Below are positions 5,823-15,497 of a stretch of 27,331 bases of DNA, piece after piece. The DNA is taken from IMG/VR virus record IMGVR_UViG_3300032217_000638, positions 1 to 27,331 of that record; one strand, written 5' to 3'. The stretch is from a virus. The notes beneath the pieces were generated by a model. That model was not told the DNA's origin. It saw nothing but the letters and a program-made list of their open reading frames with translations, and made no database searches. The position numbers and the translations under genes were made by a program. Numbering within the stretch: position 1 is the first letter of the stretch; every line of letters begins with the position of its first letter.

Positions 5823-8800
5823 TTGTCAGACGTAAATGCTAATATAGGCATAAATTTTAATACGGCTGACGCCTTAGCACAACTTAGAACTTTACAATCT
5901 GGACTAAGTAGGTTTCATCAAAGCCTTGCAGAAGGAAACCTTGCTGCTTCTAATGCACAAAAAGGTTTAAACGCACAATTAATTCAGTCAATTAATGCTA
6001 CTGGAAAATTTTCTGCATCACAAACAAAAGTTTCAACAAGTACACAAGCATTTACAACTGCATTAGAAAAAAACCAATTAAGTCTTAGTCAATACTTTAA
6101 ATACACTGCTGCTGCAGCAACCGCAAACTCAAAAACTCTTACAGGAATGTTTGCACAGGAAAGAGAGATTCTTAATCGTGCACGTAGGGATAGAGTAAAG
6201 GCTTTACAGTCTCAATATATTCAATTGCAAAAAGCCAATGGAGGCTTTGTAGATGCAATAAAAATAATGCCAAAATCTTTAACAATGGCAAATGGACAAT
6301 TTACTGAACTTGGTACAAGGATTCAGTACGCTGCACAAAGGCAGCAATTCTTAAATCAATTACTAAAGCAAGGATCAACACAACTTTTAAACTTTGGTAA
6401 GAATACTCAGTGGGCTGGTCGTCAGTTGATGGTTGGACTTACTATTCCACTTGGAATGCTTGGTTCATATGCTGCACGTACATTTAAAGAAATGGAAGCA
6501 GCAACCGTAAAGTTCCAACGTGTATATGGAGATGCTTTTACTGACAGTAGAACAACAGACATCGCAGTTGAAAATATTAAACGAATTGGTATGGAATATA
6601 CCAAGTTTGGTATTGCTGTCAAAGATACAATGGATATGGCAGCAACCGCTGCAGCAGCAGGCTTTTCGGGCACAGCATTAGATGCACAGGTAAAACAAGC
6701 CAACAAACTTGCAGTTCTTGGTCAAGTTGAACAGCAGCAAGCGCTTGAAACAACTATATCTTTACAAAATGCTTTTGGAATTTCTTCAGAAGACCTTGGT
6801 AAAAAAATTGATTTTCTTAACGCAGTTGAAAATCAGACTCTTCTTTCTATTGAAGACTTAACAATTGCAATTCCTAAAGCAGCACCAGTTGTAAAACAAC
6901 TTGGTGGAAATGTAGAAGATTTAGCATTCTTTATGACTGCTATGAAAGAAGGCGGGATTAACGCATCAGAAGGTGCTAACGCACTTAAGTCTGGTCTTGC
7001 AGCGTTAATTAATCCAACTAAAAAATCATCTGAAATGCTTGCTGGAATGGGCATAAATATTAAGGGCATAGTACAAGGTAATGCTGGTGATTTAAAAGGA
7101 ACAGTAGTAGGATTTGCAAGAGCACTAGATACACTAGATCCACTTAATCGTGCAAGAGCAATTGAGCAAATGTTTGGTAAATTCCAATTTTCTCGTTTGT
7201 CAACATTGTTTCAAAATGTAACAAAAGATGGAAGTCAAGCCTCTAGAGCATTACAACTGTCTGGCGCATCTATGGAAGAACTTGCAATTATTTCTGAACG
7301 AGAAATGGGAAAGATTGAGGGTGCTGTTGGAGTTAAGTTCCAGGCAGCAGTGGAGCAATTTAAACAAACAATTATGCCAATAGGAAAACAGTTTCTAGAG
7401 GCACTTACACCAGTGGTTAAATTTATTGGAAACTTGTTTGAAAAGTTTAATAACCTATCCGATGGAACTAAAAAGTTTGTAACAATACTTACAGCAGTTG
7501 TTGCTGGTATTGGTCCAATATTTTTAATGACATTCGGTTTGCTTGCTAATGGTCTTGCAAACCTAATTAAATTGTTTGCAATCATCAGAGGTGGAATCGC
7601 AAAACTTAATGGACAAAATAAAATGCTAGGTGGAGGATTTGACTATCTAACACAGCAAGAACTTGAGAATGTTGCATCATCAAATGCTCTCCATGGATCT
7701 CATGAAAAACTTATTCAAGTATTTAATGTTGAAAATGTTGCACTTCAAAAATTAGCAAACTCATATGCAAATGCAGCCTCACAAGCCAGAGCCCTTGCAA
7801 CATCTTCCCCTGGACTATTTGCATCACCAGGTGCTGGTGCAGCAGTTGCAAAATTACCTGGCGGACAAGGTAGACCAGTTAGACGATATGCAGAAGGAGT
7901 TTTGCAAGTACCTGGTCCAAAGGGTGCGGGAGATATACAACCAGCATTTCTTGCTCCAGGAGAAGCAGTTATACCAGCAGATGTAACTGCAAAAAATATT
8001 GGTTTTCTTCATGCAATGATGGCTGGTAAAACTCCTGGATACATGGCAGGAAAAATTCCTGCAAGACCAGCATTCCATGCAAAGCCTGATGAATTACAAT
8101 CAGGGGCAAAGTTTGTGGGAATGCCAAAATCTATTGGTCAAGTAACACAGTCAAGACAAATAGCAGACCGCATTGCAGAATCAGTTACAAAAAGCCAATT
8201 TGGAAAAGTTCCCCCAACAGATTTTGGAACACTGCTTCAAGGAACCTCTGGAAGAAGTTTTCCTATTCCAAACGTTGGTGGAATTTATAGAAAACCAAAT
8301 GGAGAAGTAGTATTTGTTAAGCCTGCAGTAGATGCAACCTCAGCATTAGCAGAGCAACGTGCAACAATAATTGCAAGAGACGTACACGGATTAAAAGCAC
8401 CAAATCAAACAATCAAGACAATGTTAGACCCAACAGATGCAACTGGTAAGAGAAAGTTAATTGTACTTGAATCACCATACGATCCTAAGTTAGCAGAAGC
8501 AAGCGGAAAGTTTACAAAGAAGCAAATGATTACACAACTTGTTGCATCACTTCTTCGTGGAGATAAGGATCTATCAAAGTCAAATGTTTTTGGAAATACA
8601 CTTGCAGACGTTGGCCCAGCAGGAGTATTTAGTAAAGCATCTGGATTTAGAGATATTCAGTCCTCAATGCCTTCAATGAAAGATCAGGCAATGATTAATC
8701 TTCTTGGAGTTAAGGGTGGGGCAAGAAAAGACTTTGCTTTATCTACTGCAGACATAGCAAAAAAGATGACACCACAAGAGTACAACTCTGCAATTAGCGG

Positions 8801-11800
8801 AGAGATTGCAAAGGTGCTACCAAAACTTAAAAAAACTGTTGCTGGAATGAATCTGTCTCCTGCAGATGCTTCCCCTTATAATGCAATGATTGCACGACTA
8901 GAGGCTGGTCAAAAAACAGATTGGTCTTCATTCCAAAAAATACATGCTGCTGCTGGCTCACCAGTTAAAAAATTAATGGCAGGATTTATTCCAGAACTTT
9001 CAGTATCACAAAGATCACAGTCACAAGTTGAAATGCAAAAGTTTTTTGATTGGGCAGATAAGCAAGTAGAGTCTTCAAAACTAGATGGAACATTTAAAGA
9101 TAGATGGAAGAAGTCTACTGGTCCAGCGTTTAGACAAAGCCTAATGGAAAAAATGATTTATGATTCAAATAGTAAAACATTTTGGACAAACCAGGGTGGA
9201 ACAAAGGGTGTCAATCTTGAAAGAATGCAAGAAAGATTTAACTACAGATTTGGTATTGCACCTGATGCACAAACTGGAAAGTATGTAAAATCAAACCTAT
9301 TTAATATTAATAAGTTTTTAAGTAATGTAACCTCTGGTGGACAGTCAAAGCGTGGTGGAGATATTGGAGCAAATAATCCAAAAGCAAAAAAAGTTTGGGA
9401 TGAAATAAAAGTAGCAGCAGCAAATCCAGGCGGAATTAAGTCAGATAAAACAATTAGAAAGTATACAGACTTCCTTGCTAATATGAAAGACGGAGCAGGA
9501 AATGAAACGCAATTAGCAAAAGACCTAAAGTCTGATTCTCCATTAGTAAGAAAATCTGCAATGGAATCAGTTGATAAAATGTTTAGACTTGATGCTTCAC
9601 ATGCTCAAGCAGTTAGAGTATATGATAGTTTAGAAAATGCACAAGCAGGAAAGTCTAGACCAGCATCAAAATCAGAAAAATATTCTCTTGGTCAAATGGG
9701 TCCAGACTATAGAGTTATAAATGAATTTGTTAAAACAAATGACCCAGGAAATAAATCTAGATTTGAAAAAATACTAGAATGGAACAATAAAAATGGAAAC
9801 CCACTTTCAATTGATGGTACACAAAATAGAAATCTTCAATCTGCAATTAAATCAATTATTAAAGAAGAAAACCATCCGTTTGATCCACAAAACCAAAAAC
9901 ACGTAAAGGCTCTTGCAGAACTTGAAATAAAAGCAAGAGACTTAATGACAGTTGATCCATCCAAAGCAAAGGGCTTATCGTTTTTAAGTAAATCTTCTAG
10001 TGCATACATAAATGCAAGACTTACAGACAACATTATGTCTGAAAGAATTTCAGACTCTAATTGGTTTAAGAGAATGAATGAAAACAAAATGTTTATGAAT
10101 ACATCTGTTCTTGATAGTCAGGGCAGACCAGTACGAGGTGCATTAGAAACAGTTAGAAAGTCTGAATATTACTTTGATTCAAAAACTGGTACATTTATTC
10201 CTTACACAGGACAAAATACTTCTGCAGTTGCAACAGGAAAAGTAACTGGAAAAGGAACAGAAACAAGAACTCCAAACGCTAGTAAAACTGGTGGGCAGCC
10301 AACTGCAACAAGATCTCAGGCAAGAGCATTTGCTGTAAGACGTGATGCAGGAGATCCAAGATTTCAGGGACTTGGAACTGAATCTACACTAAGCAAGAAC
10401 GCACAAGGAAGAATTACAAATGCTATACAAGAGCAGGCACGTTTGTTAAAGTTAAGAAATAATTTATCAGCAAAAGAAATAGATCAAGCACTATCTCAAT
10501 ATAGAAGAAGGCTTATACTTGCAGAAAAAGAAAAGGCATATGCTAATGCACAAACACTAAGAATGCGTGAGCAAGCAAAGATTGATTCTGAAAGAGTTGT
10601 AAATTCTAGGGCTATAGCAAAGCAAGAGCGAGCACAAAGGCAAATGGCCCGACAAGAAAAGGTTGGACGATATTCTGGTGGAGCCTCTGCAGCCCTAGGT
10701 GGAGTTGCAATGGGTGCAATGATGACAGGAGCAGACTCTAAGGTCACTGGAGGCCTATTTGCAGCCTCGGCAGTGGCTGGTATGGCTCCAATGCTGACTA
10801 ACCCATATGTTGCTGCTGGAGCAGCAGTTCTTGCCCTTGCTGGGTCATTCTTCATTGCAGATAAAGCATCAAAAGCAGCAGCAGAAAAAATATCAAAACT
10901 TACAGATGCAACATCTGCAACAACAGAAAAAATGAAATCTATTGGAGAACTTACTGGAAAAGTTGGGGCTTCAGAACTATATTCACGCAAAAGATCTACA
11001 TCTTCATCAGATAGGTATACAACTGGTTTTGAAAGAGGTAAGCAACAATTTGGTTCAACATTTTTAGATAGTAGCGCAGGCAAAGATGTAATGACTGGAT
11101 TTACTGAGAGCCTAAAATCTGGAACAGACACAGCAGCAAAACAAATGGCCGTACAACTTTCTGGTTATATATCAGACGGAGTTATGACAGCAGAGCAAGC
11201 GCATAGCGTTGCAAGTCAGATTGGAATTAATTTAAATAATCAAACTTTGACTTCTCAAATTAGTGGACAACTGCTATCTTTAGTTGGTCCAAATGGAGAA
11301 GATTTATTAAAAAATCCTCTTGAGGTTAGGGTAAAACTTGTACAAGAACAAAGAAATGTAACTTCAGGATTAAAAGATCAACTTCAAGGATCAATTACAG
11401 ATACAAGAAATAGTTTAGATAGTAGACTATCTCAAGCATCAAAGGTTGTTTCTCCATTTTTTCCATCTGCGTTTATAGGGCAAAAGGCTCCTGGTTTTAC
11501 AGCATATTCTGCAAAAGAAATGTTTGGAACAACAAAGGCTGAATCACAAGCCGCTGCAGGCGCAGCATCAGGTGCACAAAATTTAGAATTTAATCAAGCA
11601 CAGATAGACTCGTTAAATGTTCAGTATGATAAAGAATTAAAAATTCTTGAAACACAAAAAGCAGCAACAGTAGATGCAGCCAAAAGAAAACAAATTGATG
11701 ATCAAATTGCTGCTTTAGAAACAAAACGTGTTTCTGGTATTCAAACTTTGAGAAAATCAAATTCTGACATTCTTAAAGATCAAATAGATTTATTTAAGGT

Positions 11801-14800
11801 AGCGCAACAGCGTAGTGCTGTAGAAAATGCATTTTTTGATTCTCTTAAAAATCAAGTTAGAACAAAATATAAAGGTACACCACAAGAAGCATTTGTTGAT
11901 CCACTACTAAAGTCAACTGCAGATCTTAAGAGTAAAAACCTAGAGGTTAAAATTAATACTATTGTTGCATCTGGTCAACTACCACCAGCAACTGCAACTA
12001 CATTATTAGAAATGTTTTCTGGAGATGAAAAGGGACTTAATACATTTATTAATACATCTTTAAAAATTCATGATCCAGGAAAACTTTCAGAACTTATCAA
12101 TTCTTTAGGTGGAATAAAAGATAAAAAAGTTGTAAAAACCATAATAACAAATATTGCAAATAAAAAGCCAAAAGAAGCAGAAAGATTAATGTCAACAATT
12201 GCACTTATGCAAAAGATGGCTGGTAAAGAAATAAACATACAGGCATTCTTTGAACAAAAAGATGCAATGGCAAAACTTGAAAAACTTCAAGGAAAACTTG
12301 AAGAGGTTGAGGGTATGCCAACACCAATTACAAAAGAAGCAATTGCTTTAATAAATACAGATGGAAATTCTGTAACTCAAGACATGGGAGCACTTCTTGC
12401 AGTTTGGGATCAATGGGGAAATCTTCCAGATGAAACAAAGAAGACTGTTATTCAAGAATACATAACATTACTTAAAACAATAACTGAAGGTGATGTTGAT
12501 GCAGAAATTAAAAAGAGGATTGCAGCAGCAGGTGGGGCAAGCACTGTAGCAGACTACTATTCAACTAGTGCAGGAAGAGATGCAGCACGTTCAGGACTTG
12601 CAGCAGCAAGAACTATGCAACAAACAAAACAAGATATTGCATCTGCTAAGGCTAATGCTAGTAATGCTGATAGCACAAGTGGATCAAAAAAAGCAGATCC
12701 AATAAATGATATTCTTGCAAGACTTAAGCAGGTAAGGCTTGCATCATTAAATGCTACTGGAGGAATTAAAGAATTATTTAAGGCTGTTGGCGATGGCAAA
12801 AAAGTTACTGGAGTTATTGGAGATTTATTTAATGGAATGCAACAGCAGTTTGTAAAGAAGGGTGCAAACCAACAGTTTATTGATTTTTTAACCTCTATGG
12901 TTGGCGATCCCGCAGAACTTGCTAAGTATATGAAGACTGCTATAAAAGCATCTAGTGGCTCAAATAAAGGCAAGGTTGTAGACCCATATACTGGTAAAGT
13001 TATAAAGGGCGGAAAAGTTGGAGATGTTGTTTTATCTGACAAAGGTAAAGCAGCACAAGCAGGACTAACAAAAGCAATTGGTGGTGACTATAACTTAACA
13101 CAACTAAAATCTATTAAAAATGATCAAGACCGTGCTAAGGTTATGGAAAGAATTTCAACTCTTGCAAAAACAAATAACAAGTTTGTTATTGATAATCAAA
13201 CACTTCAAAATATTCTTAATGACGAATATTACGTCACAGAACTTGCAGCAGGTAGAATTACTGATGCAGAGTTTGAAACAAATACATTACTTGCAAAACA
13301 AGCAGAACTTAGACAAAGAATTAATGGCATTGTATCAGATGGACTATCTGCAAAACAAGAACTTTCAGACAAGGGAAGAATTGGAGAACTTCTTAAGTTT
13401 ATGACACAGACAACAGATCTTCCTAAGTTGTCTTCAAATGCTTTGTTAGATATGATTAAAGATCCAAACCAACTATCTGCTGCAATCGCAGCAATGGATA
13501 TGTATAAGTCTGGTATTGAAAAGGTTCCTTCAAGTTTACAAAAAGTGGTCGATGGGTTAAATGCTGTTCAAAAGAATGCAAAAATTCAAGGGTATATAAA
13601 CTTTGCATCACAAACAGTGCCAGAAAAAATATCTCAAGGCGCAGCAGCAGCACAAAATATTTTGGGAGTAAAAGCACGTTTAAGAGAAAAAATGACAGTT
13701 TCAGAACTTAGAAAGTATGGAACAAAAGCAAACCCAACAATGGGAGAAAAGGCTTATCAAGGTGCTATAGGATCAACTGGCGGAGCAGAAATAACTGGTG
13801 GAGGAAAGAGCCTTAGCCAGATTCAAATAGCACGTCAGGGACTAGGGTCTCAAATGAATTTAGTTCAAGCACGATCAAATCAAATTCAAAATGATATTTC
13901 TGCAAAAGAAGATGAACTAAATAGGGCTATTGAGTTAAAAAATAAATATTATGATGATTTAATTAATACTGAAAAAGATTCAATTGATACAAACGAATCT
14001 CTTCTTAAAAAACAATTTACAGATTTAATTGATACAAAACAAACAGAGTCAGGCAAGTTAAGTAATGACCTTGCAATTATAAATCACCAAGAAGAAGAAA
14101 TAAACAAAGTTTATGATGAAAGAATAAAAGCCTTAACAGAAACTCAACAAATTAATCAAAGACTTATTGAACAGCAAAAGGCACAACTTGGTTTGGCAGA
14201 TGCATTAACACAAGGAGATATTGCAGCAGCAGCCCAGGCTGCACAAGAAATGAGATCACAGAATGCTTCTGCTTATGCACAAAGCACATCAGACGCTTTA
14301 ACTCAAGCAAGAGATAACCAGGTCAAGGGCATCAAGGGCGCAGAGTCTGGAATGACTAAAGAACAAATTTCAGAGCGCCAATATAAGATATCTCAAGAAA
14401 TTTATAAATTAGAAACAAGCCCTGAAAGGCTTGCACTTACAACTGCTATTGAAGCATCTCAGTCAAAAATAAATGGATATGAAAAGGATAGGTCTAGTGC
14501 AATTAAAACAATAAATGCAGATTATTCTTTGCAAATTTCTACATTAGAAACCTCACTTAAATCTCAGAAAGATATACTCGACAAATTAGAAAAACAAGAC
14601 TTAGAACTTGCAGCACAAGAAGCAGAAATGCTTTTGATTTTAGATAGTTTAATAAATATGGATGATTTTGCTGGAAAAACTTTACAAGATTTTGAAGACA
14701 TGGTTCTTAAAGCAGAATCAATGGCTACATCTCTTGAAGAAGATATAGTTAAGGCAATGATGGCAATAGAAGAAGATTCTAAGAGTACATCTGGATCTTG

Positions 14801-15497
14801 GACAAATATTGTAGATAAAATTAATGCCCTTCCCGATTCGATTACTATTAAAAGTATTATTGATGAAGTGAGAAATATTGTAGAAAATATTACAAGATAC
14901 ATAACAACAATTGAAAATGGCTCTACTTCAAGTTCTTCAAGTTCTTCAAGTAGTTCAAGTAGTTCATCAGATGCAGTTGCAGCACTTGACAAAGCCCTTC
15001 AAGGAAAAGACGGAAGAGATGCTGCAGGTGGTTCTTCTCTTGGTTTTTATAATTCTTTAGGCTCAGATGGAGAAAAGGGAAGTACTTCAGTAGCAAACTC
15101 TCAAGCAGATGCAGCAACATTAGGAAACCAAACCGCACAGGGATATGCAAATAAAATTGCTGCTATGGATAGAGCCATGAGAGGTAAAGATGAGTATATG
15201 GCATCTGGTGGAATTGTTCCAAAATATTTTGCTGTTGGAGGATTATCTCGTGGCACAGACATAATCCCAGCAATGCTTACTCCAGGAGAATTTGTAATGA
15301 GTAAATATGCTGTAGATACACACGGCATTGATAAAATGAAGGCTATTAATTCTGGATCAGATGTATCTTCTTCAGTGTATAATTATGAGTTAACAGTTAA
15401 TGTTAGATCAGATGCAAGTCCAAGCGATATTGCAAACACAGTAATGTCTAAGATTCAACAGATCGACTCTATGAGATTAAGAGGTAATAAATTATAA
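5823..15497 (+). CDS. Tape measure protein, very long (3224 residues)
   Basis: This fills the tail tube and sets tail length. Residues 1-130 have the usual N-terminal pattern (INFNTADALAQLRTLQSGL), and about 190-470 hold the core tape measure domain. Hydrophobic, membrane-like segments lie at about 552-590 and 1620-1681. Residues about 2685-2960 are strongly coiled-coil. A poly-serine tract covers 3036-3049. A PA-L-PGE-V motif occurs twice (around P712 and P3154). Residues about 807-1009 look like a kinase fold (separate entry). Start: the frame is closed by TGA at 5817-5819, leaving TTG at 5823 with AAAGAGGTG eleven bases before it; an out-of-frame ATG at 5816 competes. If all residues acted as ruler at the usual 0.15 nm each, the tail would approach 480 nm, but embedded domains probably reduce this. 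Confidence 0.92.
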   Translation: MSDVNANIGINFNTADALAQLRTLQSGLSRFHQSLAEGNLAASNAQKGLNAQLIQSINATGKFSASQTKVSTSTQAFTTALEKNQLSLSQYFKYTAAAATANSKTLTGMFAQEREILNRARRDRVKALQSQYIQLQKANGGFVDAIKIMPKSLTMANGQFTELGTRIQYAAQRQQFLNQLLKQGSTQLLNFGKNTQWAGRQLMVGLTIPLGMLGSYAARTFKEMEAATVKFQRVYGDAFTDSRTTDIAVENIKRIGMEYTKFGIAVKDTMDMAATAAAAGFSGTALDAQVKQANKLAVLGQVEQQQALETTISLQNAFGISSEDLGKKIDFLNAVENQTLLSIEDLTIAIPKAAPVVKQLGGNVEDLAFFMTAMKEGGINASEGANALKSGLAALINPTKKSSEMLAGMGINIKGIVQGNAGDLKGTVVGFARALDTLDPLNRARAIEQMFGKFQFSRLSTLFQNVTKDGSQASRALQLSGASMEELAIISEREMGKIEGAVGVKFQAAVEQFKQTIMPIGKQFLEALTPVVKFIGNLFEKFNNLSDGTKKFVTILTAVVAGIGPIFLMTFGLLANGLANLIKLFAIIRGGIAKLNGQNKMLGGGFDYLTQQELENVASSNALHGSHEKLIQVFNVENVALQKLANSYANAASQARALATSSPGLFASPGAGAAVAKLPGGQGRPVRRYAEGVLQVPGPKGAGDIQPAFLAPGEAVIPADVTAKNIGFLHAMMAGKTPGYMAGKIPARPAFHAKPDELQSGAKFVGMPKSIGQVTQSRQIADRIAESVTKSQFGKVPPTDFGTLLQGTSGRSFPIPNVGGIYRKPNGEVVFVKPAVDATSALAEQRATIIARDVHGLKAPNQTIKTMLDPTDATGKRKLIVLESPYDPKLAEASGKFTKKQMITQLVASLLRGDKDLSKSNVFGNTLADVGPAGVFSKASGFRDIQSSMPSMKDQAMINLLGVKGGARKDFALSTADIAKKMTPQEYNSAISGEIAKVLPKLKKTVAGMNLSPADASPYNAMIARLEAGQKTDWSSFQKIHAAAGSPVKKLMAGFIPELSVSQRSQSQVEMQKFFDWADKQVESSKLDGTFKDRWKKSTGPAFRQSLMEKMIYDSNSKTFWTNQGGTKGVNLERMQERFNYRFGIAPDAQTGKYVKSNLFNINKFLSNVTSGGQSKRGGDIGANNPKAKKVWDEIKVAAANPGGIKSDKTIRKYTDFLANMKDGAGNETQLAKDLKSDSPLVRKSAMESVDKMFRLDASHAQAVRVYDSLENAQAGKSRPASKSEKYSLGQMGPDYRVINEFVKTNDPGNKSRFEKILEWNNKNGNPLSIDGTQNRNLQSAIKSIIKEENHPFDPQNQKHVKALAELEIKARDLMTVDPSKAKGLSFLSKSSSAYINARLTDNIMSERISDSNWFKRMNENKMFMNTSVLDSQGRPVRGALETVRKSEYYFDSKTGTFIPYTGQNTSAVATGKVTGKGTETRTPNASKTGGQPTATRSQARAFAVRRDAGDPRFQGLGTESTLSKNAQGRITNAIQEQARLLKLRNNLSAKEIDQALSQYRRRLILAEKEKAYANAQTLRMREQAKIDSERVVNSRAIAKQERAQRQMARQEKVGRYSGGASAALGGVAMGAMMTGADSKVTGGLFAASAVAGMAPMLTNPYVAAGAAVLALAGSFFIADKASKAAAEKISKLTDATSATTEKMKSIGELTGKVGASELYSRKRSTSSSDRYTTGFERGKQQFGSTFLDSSAGKDVMTGFTESLKSGTDTAAKQMAVQLSGYISDGVMTAEQAHSVASQIGINLNNQTLTSQISGQLLSLVGPNGEDLLKNPLEVRVKLVQEQRNVTSGLKDQLQGSITDTRNSLDSRLSQASKVVSPFFPSAFIGQKAPGFTAYSAKEMFGTTKAESQAAAGAASGAQNLEFNQAQIDSLNVQYDKELKILETQKAATVDAAKRKQIDDQIAALETKRVSGIQTLRKSNSDILKDQIDLFKVAQQRSAVENAFFDSLKNQVRTKYKGTPQEAFVDPLLKSTADLKSKNLEVKINTIVASGQLPPATATTLLEMFSGDEKGLNTFINTSLKIHDPGKLSELINSLGGIKDKKVVKTIITNIANKKPKEAERLMSTIALMQKMAGKEINIQAFFEQKDAMAKLEKLQGKLEEVEGMPTPITKEAIALINTDGNSVTQDMGALLAVWDQWGNLPDETKKTVIQEYITLLKTITEGDVDAEIKKRIAAAGGASTVADYYSTSAGRDAARSGLAAARTMQQTKQDIASAKANASNADSTSGSKKADPINDILARLKQVRLASLNATGGIKELFKAVGDGKKVTGVIGDLFNGMQQQFVKKGANQQFIDFLTSMVGDPAELAKYMKTAIKASSGSNKGKVVDPYTGKVIKGGKVGDVVLSDKGKAAQAGLTKAIGGDYNLTQLKSIKNDQDRAKVMERISTLAKTNNKFVIDNQTLQNILNDEYYVTELAAGRITDAEFETNTLLAKQAELRQRINGIVSDGLSAKQELSDKGRIGELLKFMTQTTDLPKLSSNALLDMIKDPNQLSAAIAAMDMYKSGIEKVPSSLQKVVDGLNAVQKNAKIQGYINFASQTVPEKISQGAAAAQNILGVKARLREKMTVSELRKYGTKANPTMGEKAYQGAIGSTGGAEITGGGKSLSQIQIARQGLGSQMNLVQARSNQIQNDISAKEDELNRAIELKNKYYDDLINTEKDSIDTNESLLKKQFTDLIDTKQTESGKLSNDLAIINHQEEEINKVYDERIKALTETQQINQRLIEQQKAQLGLADALTQGDIAAAAQAAQEMRSQNASAYAQSTSDALTQARDNQVKGIKGAESGMTKEQISERQYKISQEIYKLETSPERLALTTAIEASQSKINGYEKDRSSAIKTINADYSLQISTLETSLKSQKDILDKLEKQDLELAAQEAEMLLILDSLINMDDFAGKTLQDFEDMVLKAESMATSLEEDIVKAMMAIEEDSKSTSGSWTNIVDKINALPDSITIKSIIDEVRNIVENITRYITTIENGSTSSSSSSSSSSSSSSDAVAALDKALQGKDGRDAAGGSSLGFYNSLGSDGEKGSTSVANSQADAATLGNQTAQGYANKIAAMDRAMRGKDEYMASGGIVPKYFAVGGLSRGTDIIPAMLTPGEFVMSKYAVDTHGIDKMKAINSGSDVSSSVYNYELTVNVRSDASPSDIANTVMSKIQQIDSMRLRGNKL
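8241..8849 (+). other. Embedded atypical kinase-like domain within the tape measure protein
   Basis: Tape measure residues about 807-1009 show kinase-like motifs in the right order. These are a glycine turn with strands (NVGGIYRKPNGEVVFVKP, Lys833), a helix with Glu844 (ALAEQRATIIARD), a hinge-like strand (KLIVLESPYD, 878-887), a catalytic-loop-like GDKDLSKSNVF (Asp916, Asn921) and a metal-binding-like ADVG (Asp929) followed by GVFSKASG. The G-x-x-D-x4-N spacing equals that of HipA-type and related PI3K-like kinases. No such domain is needed for length measurement. Assignment is by motif only; activity is unknown. Confidence 0.55.
14928..14969 (+). repeat. Poly-serine coding repeat in the tape measure gene
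   Basis: Fourteen consecutive serine codons alternate TCA, AGT and TCT, with exact nine-base subrepeats (TCAAGTTCT) and then TCAAGTAGT units. It probably encodes a flexible linker between the coiled-coil region and the C-terminal modules. Repeats of this kind can change length by slippage in steps that keep the frame. Confidence 0.85.

Noticed and set aside
10496-11131. Long open frame of 211 codons on the - strand
   Set aside because: It lies fully inside the tape measure gene, has no ribosome binding site or neighbours on that strand, and its composition is what an alanine-rich gene produces on the opposite strand. The same holds for the other - strand frames.
14564-14992. Open frame on the - strand opposite the poly-serine region, rich in L and E
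   Set aside because: It is a by-product of the repetitive serine codons read backwards, with no independent gene signals.
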